A stretch of 22,078 nt of DNA from Nemertoderma westbladi (Eukaryota; Xenacoelomorpha; Nemertodermatida; Nemertodermatidae), in NCBI GenBank assembly GCA_032718475.1, contig JAUCBJ010003403.1, positions 1-22,078 of the forward strand, written 5' to 3'. Under the pieces are notes generated by a model that worked only from the letters and a program-made list of their open reading frames with translations, had not been told where the DNA came from and made no database searches. Shown piece after piece: positions 1 to 8,529 of this stretch (position 1 is its first letter; the number at the start of each line of letters is the position of its first letter). Both the position numbers and the translations under genes were made by a program.

Positions 1-151
1 AAATATGTAAAAAATTAGTGTACGAAAAGAGCGCCATTTCAAAAACACTTCGATAAATCGAGATATGATATCAAACTTCAAGTTGGTGAAGAAAGTACTG
101 TATAGTACAGTACTTCAGTCTACACTAAATATTACTTAAGATTGGATTGAC
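1..151. other. AT-rich flank, nothing recognised
   Basis: No coding potential or repeat structure is recognised here. The region ends at the left terminus of the first inverted-repeat element. Confidence 0.5.
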
Positions 152-444
152 CAAGGCGTACTACAAGGCCATGACATCGGAGTCTACTAATAACATTTAT
201 TGTACACATACAATGACCAGGGCATAGCGATGTCCAGAATTTGAAATTATTTATCATAATTTAAATAATAAACATAAGATACAACATTACTTAGAATTAC
301 TTATACAGTCAAACCAAAGCCGAGTTAATGCATAAAATGTAATTAACGTCTAAATAAATCGCTTGTATAAAAATCTTTCCCCACTCACCGCCCTTGTTGA
401 CTATTTGGCATGGCCTTGTATATGTATATAGTACGTACGCCTTG
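152..444. mobile_element. Short non-autonomous hAT-like TIR element (MITE), copy 1
   Basis: The left end begins CAAGGCGTACTACAAGGCCATG and the right end is its inverse (GGCATGGCCTTG ... GTACGCCTTG, ending at 444), giving a 293-bp element. The same termini bound the larger element at 484-2440, so this is a family. CAAGG fits the hAT terminal consensus YARNG. There is no coding capacity. I do not see convincing target-site duplications around this copy (flanks GGATTGAC and AATGTAAC differ). The ends are diverged: the left TIR lacks part of the TATATAC segment that the other ends carry. Confidence 0.7.
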
Positions 445-475
445 AATGTAACAGACAGACATACAGAATGGCCTA

Positions 476-483
476 CCTACAAT
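476..483. repeat. Target-site duplication, left copy (CCTACAAT)
   Basis: The 8 bases abutting the left TIR of the 484-2440 element match CCTACAGT at 2441-2448 at 7 of 8 positions. The 8-bp length is typical of hAT transposons. Confidence 0.65.
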
Positions 484-571
484 CAAGGCGTACTATATAC
501 AAGGCCATGCCATCGAGTTAACTGTGGGTGGTGACTGGAGGCCAGATTTTTTTACAACAATTTGATATTTT

Positions 572-836
572 AATAATAATAATAATAATAATAATATTGG
601 TTTATTTATATAGCGCTTTTCTACGCTCAGCATACTCAAAGCGCTTTTATTATCATTACCCCAGCAAAGCCAGGTTCCCATTATACCGCTGGGTTGACGT
701 AGGCACTAATGTCTAAAGTGTCTTGCCTAGGGACACAACAGTGCGAAATTTCTACAGCCTTTAGTCGGATTCGAACCTGCGCCACCAAACACTATTGTGT
801 AAGCAGTTCAGGCGCCGTATCCACTCGGACACTGCG
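572..836 (-). mobile_element. tRNA-derived SINE inserted in the hAT-like element
   Basis: On the minus strand the head contains a pol III A-box-like sequence (GTGTCCGAGTGG, 821-832 reversed) and a perfect B box (GGTTCGAATCC, 767-777 reversed), resembling a tRNA-Ser/Leu-type head. The body contains the block around TGCCTAGGGACACAACA that I recall from widespread metazoan SINEs. The 3' tail is an (ATT)n run, seen as AAT repeats at 572-594 on the plus strand. It is flanked by ATTTT at 567-571 and 837-841. The homologous position in the other TIR (2341-2362) lacks it, giving an empty site. It is not a functional tRNA gene. Confidence 0.8.
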
Positions 837-1039
837 ATTTTGATATGGGGAGAGTTCTATAAATTTTCATTTGCGGCAATTTGCTCAATGGACGTAATTG
901 AAGCATCCTCGTAAAGTATGATACAAAATTTTATGGTAGCTAGTGTTTTAGGTAGGTTTAGTTAGTAATTTCAACACTGGTTCCGACATCCTACTTCCAT
1001 CTATAAGTATTTTGTAGTAGCTATATTTCTTATTACTAT

Positions 1040-1336
1040 GTGTACAGTATTGAAAATGTTCCCGAACATCTTAGATATTCATTTAAAAAAAAAATATGTT
1101 CTATGTTGCTGTCAGTTCATGAACAGGTAATGGACGCCGATGTAAGTTCCCGGGGTTGCGCTAGATCCCGAAATACTATTCACCGGAATTATTGGTGTTG
1201 GGGAAACTTAGGATTTGTAATGCAGGTCGTGAAAAAAGAATCGTTTGGTTTGAATGTTAATTTATTCGCTGCTAACTTAACTGATTCCTTAGACGAACTG
1301 ATTCTAAATAATTTTGGGCTTCCATACACCAAATAA
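1040..1336 (+). other. Unrecognised 98-codon ORF inside the hAT-like element
   Basis: The open frame runs to a TAA at 1334-1336. I do not recognise the product. Its last 20 or so codons lie in the first copy of the 125-bp direct repeat, so the C-terminal sequence recurs, altered, at 2166 onward. It could be a relic of a transposon protein or chance. There is no support for expression. Confidence 0.2.
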
Positions 1337-1402
1337 TTAGAATAAACACATACATCAGTAATAAACCTACAGTACAAACAATTTATTTAGTATTTACTTT
1401 AT
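1271..1402. repeat. Direct repeat, left copy (~130 bp)
   Basis: This block, starting GCTAAC and ending TATTTACTTTA, recurs at 2166-2293 in the same orientation. There are only a few substitutions and small indels (for example GACGAACTG versus TATAGACGAGCTG). The copies bracket the GC-rich array. Confidence 0.85.
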
Positions 1403-1439
1403 AGGACGACAGACTTACTTTATATGATTTTAACCACCC

Positions 1440-2100
1440 CAACTACGTTTGATACCCATGTCTAGTCGGTGTCTGTCATGTCTGGCGAGGGGCTACAGCT
1501 TCCGTTACGTTCCGAGTCCTTTTCAGGCTCGTAATAGCTCCATAGACCATAATCCTCTCTATAAGTCGCAGAATGTTGTGGCGAGCAGAGAGAGGAGAGC
1601 AATTTCCGTTGCGTTCCGAGTCCCTTTCAGGCTCGTAAATACTCCATAGATCACAAACCCCGCTCCGTCAGTGTCGGTCCTTTGCGGAGCGCTATGCCGA
1701 TTGGTTCCGAGTCCTTTTCAGGCTCGTACTACGCACAGCGAACTAGCGCACCGCGCAGGTGGTCCAAAGTCCGGTTCCCTTCCCCTGTCCGGTGGCCTCT
1801 TGGTCTGTTTGTTTCTGAGTCCTTTTCAGGCTCGTACTACGCACAGTAAAAGAACCCACTGGGGAAATCCGAGACGTTCAAACCAAATTCCCGCTCCGTG
1901 GCCTCCTGGTCTGCTTGTTTCCGAGTCCTTTTCAGGCTTGTACTACTCACAGTAAAAGAACCCACTGGGGAATAGGTTCTCCCTTCGCTCTAGGCTCGGG
2001 CGCACGGCCTAGGCTTGGCTGTCAGGATCTCTACCTGAAGCCAAGTACTTGATTCCTTGAACATCAGGGCCACCTTTTAACTTTGGAAAGCCGACAATTT
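1440..2100. repeat. GC-rich array of five ~90-108-bp units with a conserved hairpin
   Basis: A core reading GAGTCCTTTTCAGGCTCG starts at 1514, 1618, 1709, 1817 and 1923 (spacings 104, 91, 108, 106). Each core can fold as CGAG/CTCG plus CCT/AGG closing a TTTC loop, with one bulged T. Copies 4 and 5 also share a downstream tail containing CAGTAAAAGAACCCACTGGG. The region is much richer in G+C than its surroundings. Its origin is not recognised. The loop resembles the histone mRNA 3' stem-loop, but the stem does not match that consensus. The open frames crossing it are probably by-products of the repeat. Confidence 0.75.
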
Positions 2101-2165
2101 AATAGTCAGCCTTCCTGGAAAACAGCCCGTAATCGAATAATTTTGGGTTTTATGATTTCTAGTTT

Positions 2166-2293
2166 GCTAACTGATTCCTTATAGACGAGCTGATTCTAAA
2201 TAATTTTGGGCTCCCATACACCAAATAATTAGAATAAACACATACATCAGTAATAAACCTACAGTACAAACAATTTATTTAGTATTTACTTTA
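2166..2293. repeat. Direct repeat, right copy (~128 bp)
   Basis: Same-orientation copy of 1271-1402. It lies immediately downstream of the GC-rich segment and upstream of a TTATTATTA run leading into the right TIR. Confidence 0.85.
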
Positions 2294-2440
2294 CTTTATA
2301 TTATTATTATTATTATATATTTTATATAGAACTCTCCCCATATCAAAATGTCAAATTGTTGTAAAAAAAAAATCTTGCCCCCAGTCACCGCCCCCAGTTA
2401 ACTCGATGGCATGGCCTTGTACTGTATATAGTACGCCTTG

Positions 2441-2448
2441 CCTACAGT
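2441..2448. repeat. Target-site duplication, right copy (CCTACAGT)
   Basis: It abuts the right TIR of the 484-2440 element and differs from the left copy at one base. Confidence 0.65.
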
Positions 2449-2739
2449 ACTAAAAGTCAACGGCGTTCCAGCCATATACACAATATTTCAATTCAATGAC
2501 ATTTCACGCAATAAGTACGATTTTCTCCAAATAATAGATTTAGATTAGGCCTATAGTACCATACATTATTTCCCTGCTTCGGAGTCTGCTGGTTGCAGCA
2601 CTTACAAGTCAGCAAGTTGTTTCAGTTTTCTTTACTGACCTTTGTGTTCAGGTGTGACAGAATGAGTGAGTATCCTCTTGATATTGCTGTATTGTCTATC
2701 AGTTTATATCTGTCTGTCTGTGTACTGCAGTAGCAGTAG

Positions 2740-2880
2740 GCCTAATAGGCCTTCAAATAGCCGCCTGCATCAGACACATTTCAATATAAGAAATATCCCG
2801 GTGTGGAATTCGCTTCCATCAGCCTGTCAGCACTCAGCAGTGATGCAGCACCCTCTTTGTGCTGCTTCCGTTCCCGCCTC
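2740..2880 (+). pseudogene. Possible relic of a non-LTR retrotransposon ORF2 C-terminus
   Basis: In frame with 2666-2917 the translation includes HQTHFNIRNIPVWNSLPSAC. This resembles the conserved end of CR1/Jockey-type ORF2 proteins (an F..R.I..WNSLP signature). No other part of the element is evident, and the remaining frame is not recognisable. The region 2449-2740 holds nothing else I can support. Confidence 0.4.
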
Positions 2881-3059
2881 AATGATGTCAGTTTGCTTAT
2901 TCCAGGATTCACTATAAAGGATCCTGGAAAGATTCAATGAATACAACCCACTTTGACTATCGTGGGAATCCGTTATGGCAGTATGGTTATCACTTATCAC
3001 TGTATCATGATAAGAATAATTACTAATTACAAATTAGGCCTATATTATAATATTATATT

Positions 3060-3675
3060 ATTATTATTATTATTATTTTTTTTTTATTCAATTGTTCATT
3101 TACAATAGGAAAATATAATCAATACGATATACAATGAATACACGAACTCCAAAATATATATAGAGTATATAAAGTGATATTAATGTAGCACAGGGTATCA
3201 GTCTCTATGGCTACGCGGTATCTTCAGCGCTCTGTGGGGTCTCCCCGAGTTTGTTGTTAGCAGCGAGATTTGGTTGACCACTGTTACAGTTGTCCCATTG
3301 GTTCCTCCATTGGTTACCATTTCGTCTGTTCGTTGATTTCGATTGGTTTCGCCCCTTTCCACATCTAACTAACGATGTGGGTCTGGGTACTCAAAGAGGC
3401 CGCCTGGAGAAGGTCCCGCTGTCGCTAGGATGGAAGCAGCATTACCCACAAGAATGGCTATACCGATTCGTTGTAGAAGGAACCGGTGAGAGCGGGGTTC
3501 ATGGCTGCATGGGTAACTATCTGCAGACGGGAACCAATTTCATGGAGGAAGTTGGAGGTCTCCGGGCCGGGGCGACCCAAGGTTTCAAAGGCCACGGGAT
3601 GGAAGATGTGGCCTCGCTCCATCACTTCGTTGTAGGTGGCATTTTTGCCACGTTCTGCTCCCTCCACGGTGCATT
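3060..3675 (-). pseudogene. 3' end of a degraded non-LTR retrotransposon
   Basis: On the minus strand, 3667-3458 encodes ERGHIFHPVAFETLGRPGPE followed by a frameshift. The frame then resumes as RIGIAILVGNAASILATAG, ending at a stop near 3375. I recall the combination of a 'VETFG..GPET..FL.E.G.R' block and an '(S)IAIQRGNAASIL' block as the C-terminal tail of LINE ORF2 proteins in marine invertebrates. An A-rich 3' UTR follows toward lower coordinates. It ends in a tail read on the minus strand as AATAAAAAAAAAATAATAAT (around 3060-3086), typical of LINE 3' ends. The frameshift makes it non-functional, and the 5' part is missing (5' truncation near 3675). An ATTATTATTAT motif lies at both ends and might be a target duplication, but it is low-complexity. 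Confidence 0.6.
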
Positions 3676-4504
3676 ATTATTATGATCTTTACATATATAT
3701 TTTAAAACCTATACATTACAGCATTATGTATAAATAGTATTTTATCTTATTTTATATGTAGAGTCCTTTATTAAACCTTTTTACTTACAGTGGTGCCTTG
3801 AACTGTTGAATGTGCACGGCTGAGTGTTCATATAACATATAATATCATGTCTTCTATGTTTTACTTATCTTGATTGTGCATTTTAATGCTGTAATGATAG
3901 GCCTATTTAAATTTTAATCTTGTTTCGCCATTATATAATTATTTCATAACAAAATACCGGTACTTTCATTTCATGTGTATTAATAATTTGTACCGTAATT
4001 AAAAGTTATGTACAGTGTCAGAGTGTACAAATGTATGCTGTCCATCTTCATTTATCATTTCAAATAGGCCTAATGAGCTAAGAAATTATTAATAGAAAAA
4101 TCTGTAAATGTAAACTTAGTTCAGCTGATTATTACCGTACAGCCGTATGCGTACTCACTGGCGTATGCGAATCCTTTCATATCTTTCAGTCTTTAGCACT
4201 AAGTCCAGAAGTCAGCGCTTGCACCTGCGCTTGCACCTGCGCCTGCGCTTAACCCCAAAATTTCTGCGCCTGACCAACATTTTCTGCGCCTGATACGGTA
4301 CAGTGATATATCCATGAGATTTATACATACTTTGAAACCGGGCTGCTGCTCCTGTATTGTACGCACGTACTGACGTATCAGCGTATGGCAGTATGGTATC
4401 ATATCACATATGTCATTTCAGCATTTAGGCCTACCTCTGTCTGTCTGTATGCTGTACCTTACCTACCTACCTACCGGTAAGTGCATCAACGTCAGAACGT
4501 GATC
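3676..4504. other. NOMO upstream region, no gene seen
   Basis: AT-rich sequence with several TAGGCCTA words, a small GCGCTTGCACCT tandem repeat at about 4214-4250, and a TACC repeat just before the NOMO start. The promoter and 5' UTR of NOMO must lie here, but I see no clear TATA box. A GTG at 4481 in frame with NOMO is not taken as a start. Confidence 0.5.
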
Positions 4505-6686
4505 ATGAAGTGTCTTGTTCTCATTTTATATCTATGGATCAACTTCCGAGTCAACGGACAAGATATCCCGACTGTTTGTGGGGGTTTCATTAAAACCGAA
4601 CACAAACTCGACTTCGGTCTAGTGGAAGTCGGCGCCTACAGCGATGCGGGTTCGTTACGCTACAAAGCGACATGCGCTCCGAACACTGGCTACTTTATGA
4701 TCCCTTTATACGAGCGCGGCCCCTACACCCTCAGGGTGGAGCCCCCTAAGGGATGGCAGTTCGAACCCACCCAACTAGACCTCGCAATCGACGGGGTCAA
4801 CGACCCCTGCTCCCTCGGCAACGATCTTAACTTTAACTTCATCGGTTTCACTATCAGCGGTCGTGTGGTCACCCAGGGGTTCACTGATGTTGGACCCCGC
4901 GGGCTCACTATCCTCCTCAAAGATAAACACAGCGGCTCTGAAGTTCAGAACACGGTGACAAAACACGACGGCGCGTACACGTTTGCCGGAGTAACTCCGG
5001 GTTCATTCCTCGTCGAAGCTCGCCATCCATCGTGGACTATCGATAACCCGACAGTCGAGACCACCATACACGCTGACTCCCTGGACATCGGCGAAGCAAT
5101 CCGAATTCTCGCCTTCGACGTTTCCGGGAGAGTTACAAGCAACGGCGTAGGTATGGCTTCTGTTGTTTTCCTCCTATATTCCGAGTTGATAACGCCGGAT
5201 AAAATCGCGGATTGTCGGAAAGACCCGATTCCGGATTATAAAGGCCGATCGGCCCCGTTGTGCCACGCAGTCTCCGATAAATCAGGCCGATTTACATTCC
5301 CTTCTCTACCGAGCGGCGAATTCACAATAATTCCGCATCTTAAGATAAAAGAAACAAATTTCGAAATAATTCCCTCCCAAGTGGCTCTTAAAGTTTCCCA
5401 CGATTCTGTAGTTCTCTCGGAGACGTTCATCGTTTCCGGGTTCGCTGTATTCGGTAAGATTTCGTCGACGCCCGGTAGAGGCGTACCGGACGCCAAGATA
5501 TCGATATCCGGGCGACACGTCGCCACTACCGACAAGGACGGGGTGTTTCAACTGGACAACGTAAAGATCGGCAACTACTCGCTCACCATCGAGTCCCAAC
5601 ACCTCGGGTTCGACCCGCAGCGGATCCAACTGTCCCCCACTAGTCCGCAACTCCGGGAAATCGTAGCGGGAAGTTTCAGTGTCTGTGGTCGCGTCGCTAT
5701 GGATACGGGGTGGTCGCAGGAGCGAGTCGTCGATATCTCCGCGTCCAAAGGGACGACGAAAGTTCGAGTTTCAACCAACGGTAAAGCCGAGTTCTGTTCC
5801 AAGTTGCCCCCGGGGGCCTACAAGGTGACCGCGGTTGTTTCCGCCGCCGAGACCGAACAAGGATTACTCGTGAATCCATCGAACATACAGGTGGATTCCT
5901 CGCCTCTCCTCGATGTAATTCTCCTGCAGTTTAAAGCGAAAATCTCGGGGACTTTGAACTGTATCGCGGAGTGCGCGGGAGTTACGATAACGTTGACGGA
6001 TTCGAGACGTCCGGAAACCGACACGAAGCGCGTCATCGACGAGAAAGGCCCCAAAGTTAACTTCCAATTCGCGAAGGTTCTCCCCGGGAACTACAAAGTG
6101 TCCGTCGTTAAACCGGAGTGGTGCTGGAAGCCGCCGAACCGCGCGTCGACGGAGGTCCGTCTCGCGGACGGCGACGTCCACGGCCTCGAGTTCAACCAGG
6201 ACGGGTTCAACCTCGTGGTCGAGGTCTCCCACCCGATCGGGTTGACCTTCGAGAAGGCGGGGACCCCGGACTCCTCCCACCGGCTGGACGGGATCCCGCG
6301 GGACAACCAGTTCTGTCTGCACGAGGCCGGCGTCTACAGTCTGGTCCCGCGGTCATGCCACAAGTTCGACGCCCCGTCGTACACCTACTCCACCGACTCT
6401 CCAACGCGTATCAACCTAATAGCCGTCGGACATACAGTCCAGGGGCTTATAGTCTCGGAGGAGTTGGTCCCCGACATACACGTCGTCGTGGAGACGGGCA
6501 GTAAGGACCGGGTCTCTAAGATCGGACCCCTGGCCACCAACTCCTCCTCCCATAAGGGCCCCTTCTCCTATCCCTACTCCTTTACCGGCTCCCAGAACGA
6601 GCGCTATCGAGTCGTTCCTCACTCATCCGAGTTCCTATTCTATCCTCCTTCAGCTGACGTCACTGTCTCCCTAGCAACAACAACAG
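4505..6686 (+). CDS. NOMO: NOMO (nodal modulator), exon 1
   Basis: NOMO is a type I ER membrane glycoprotein. With nicalin and TMEM147 it forms the BOS complex, part of the multipass translocon. This exon encodes residues 1-727 plus the first base of codon 728. The ATG at 4505 gives a signal peptide (MKCLVLILYLWINFRVNG). The mature start QDIPTVCGGFI and the block CAPNTGYFMIPLYERG closely match vertebrate NOMO. The rest is a chain of about 100-residue beta-sandwich (carboxypeptidase-regulatory/CNA-B-like) repeats, each with a 'V.G.V ... G.(Y/F).F..V.PG.(Y/F)' pattern. The donor is CAACAG|GTAAAT at 6686/6687, phase 1. There are no internal introns across 2.2 kb, whereas vertebrate NOMO genes are split into many exons. 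Reading through the donor would stop after two codons. Identity is certain from conserved blocks at both ends of the gene. Confidence 0.95.
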
Positions 6687-6780
6687 GTAAATAATTAACA
6701 TCAGATACCCCAGTCATAAAGTCCTAAAGTCATTTTTTACACTAAATTTAATGCAATAATCACTATTTTAAATCATTTTA

Positions 6781-7590
6781 ACTAAAATTAATCACTTTTG
6801 ACTAAAATTAATCACTTATAACTAAAATTAATCACTTATAACTAAAATTAATCACTTATAACTAAAATTAATCACTTATAACTAAAATTAATCACTTATA
6901 ACTAAAATTAATCACTTATAACTAAAATTAATCACTTATAACTAAAATTAATCACTTATAACTAAAATTATTCACTTATAACTAAAATTATTCACTTATA
7001 ACTAAAATTAATCACTTATAAATAAAATTAATCACTTATAATAAAATTATTCACTTATAACTAAAATTAATCACTTATAACTAAAATTAATCACTTATAA
7101 CTAAAATTAATCACTTATAACTAAAATTAATCACTTATAACTAAAATTAATCACTTATATCTAAAATTAATCACTTATAACTAAACTTAATCACTTATAA
7201 CTAAAATTAATCACTTATAACTAAAATTAATCACTTATAACTAAAATTATTCACTTATAACTAAAATTAATCACTTATAAATAAAATTAATCACTTATAA
7301 TAAAATTATTCACTTATAACTAAAATTAATCACTTATAACTAAAATTAATCACTTATAACTAAAATTAATCACTTATAACTAAAATTAATCACTTATAAC
7401 TAAAATTAATCACTTATATCTAAAATTAATCACTTATAACTAAACTTAATCACTTATAACTAAAATTAATCACTTATAACTAAAATTAATCACTTATAAC
7501 TAAAATTAATCACTTATAACTAAAATTAATCACATATAACTAAAATTAATCACTTATAACTAAAATTAATCACTTATAACTATAATTAAT
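6781..7590. repeat. 20-bp minisatellite, about 40 units
   Basis: The unit is ACTAAAATTAATCACTTATA, repeated head to tail with few variants (ATTCACTTATA, AATAAAATTA, one 19-bp unit, CTTATATCTAAA, CTAAACTTAA). A degenerate precursor is visible from about 6750. The variant units recur in the same order 259 bp apart, showing a higher-order duplication. Confidence 0.97.
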
Positions 7591-8179
7591 TCATTTTCCA
7601 CCAAAGTAAATAAATTCGTAACTACATTTATATATTTGTTTTCCTCCTATCTGACTGTTTGTTTACTGTACTTGTTTAGTGTACCGTACTAACTCCAGTA
7701 CCCCTATTAGTATTACAGTTACAGTACTTGTACAAGTGTGCTAAAACTAAAAAAAATATTTGTGTTTTTAAATGATCCCAGCAAATTTAGATATTTATAC
7801 ACCATGTCCTGGAATATAGTGTCGTTATTCAAGTACCTCAGTACCAAATTTTTTTACAAATCGTAATGAGATTGCATGAAATATGAAACAGAGATAGTTT
7901 CACCTCCCTCCTCCTTGCTGGGTGAGCCAGAATTTTTATTTTCGCTTTCATTATTTAGCTACAAGCGTTTGAAAAAGGTGTCTCCGTCGATATTGCACCA
8001 GTTACACTGCAGTTATTCTTCAAACATTTAGTGATTTGTTGGTACTAGTAGAAAGCTGACCGCGTGCAAGGATTCCAAATATGTAAAAATATTTGAATTT
8101 GGTTGGGAAATAGCTGAGTTATTGGCATTCGAATTTTGCATGTATTAGCTTCCACTGAGGGTCATTTATTCTATTAATA

Positions 8180-8310
8180 AATATACAATGTTCTAGAACA
8201 TTTTGTTTATCTCATAAATAGCTTGGCAGCAATGCAATGCCTACATGATAATACTAGTATATGGATATTCATACATAATCAAAATGTTCTAGAACATTGT
8301 GTGTATATTG
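8180..8310. repeat. Small foldback element with two palindromic ends
   Basis: The perfect 16-bp palindrome AATGTTCTAGAACATT occurs at 8187-8202 and 8283-8298. Each is embedded in an inverted copy of ACAATGTTCTAGAACATTTTG-N-TTA, so the ends are about 25-bp inverted repeats around a spacer of about 80 bp. It is either a tiny MITE or a paired regulatory palindrome. No target duplication is clear. Confidence 0.65.
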
Positions 8311-8529
8311 GTAGGAAATAGAGCGAATAAGGTGAGTAGATTTTTAAAATTAGGTGGGTGGGTGGAGGGATTATTACCCATCCCCACATCGACACAATGT
8401 TACGTCGCATTCTCAGAGGCGGGGTGACTTTCGACGCAATAAAAGTTATCGGCTGTTATTTGCGTTGATTTCCCCTAGAGAGGGATAAATTTTGATCAAG
8501 AGTCTCCCCATCTGTACAACAAACAAGAC

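Larger units (their letters stand above)
484..2440. mobile_element. Large hAT-like TIR element with nested insertions
   Basis: The termini are inverted copies: CAAGGCGTACTATATAC at 484 and its reverse complement ending at 2440. The inverted homology continues through the segment ending ACAACAATTTGATATTTT and, beyond the nested SINE, through TGATATGGGGAGAGTTCTATA (left, to about 862; right, from about 2327). The element is flanked by 8-bp near-identical duplications (476-483 and 2441-2448). It is 1957 bp, including a 265-bp SINE. The interior holds a short ORF of unknown nature (1040-1336), a 125-bp direct repeat and a GC-rich hairpin array. I recognise no hAT transposase, so it is probably non-autonomous. 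Assignment to hAT rests only on TSD length and TIR sequence. Confidence 0.75.

Noticed and set aside
740-836. tRNA gene on the minus strand
   Set aside because: It has A- and B-box-like sequences but continues into a SINE body with an ATT-repeat tail and insertion-site duplication, and no good cloverleaf or anticodon arm is apparent.
1449-1955. Protein-coding frames with repeated SPFQAR motif
   Set aside because: The repeated peptide simply follows the nucleotide repeat, the copies lie in two different frames, and the conserved feature is the DNA hairpin.
4481-4504. Upstream in-frame start for NOMO at the GTG of 4481
   Set aside because: The codon is GTG. The first ATG (4505) is immediately followed by a good signal peptide, as expected for NOMO.
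6118-6504. Arg/Gly/Pro-rich frame overlapping NOMO exon 1, plus other long antisense frames there
   Set aside because: These are by-products of high GC3 in NOMO, with no family resemblance, while the NOMO frame is conserved throughout.
6781-7590. CRISPR-like array
   Set aside because: The 20-bp units are directly adjacent with no unique spacers, inside a eukaryotic intron.
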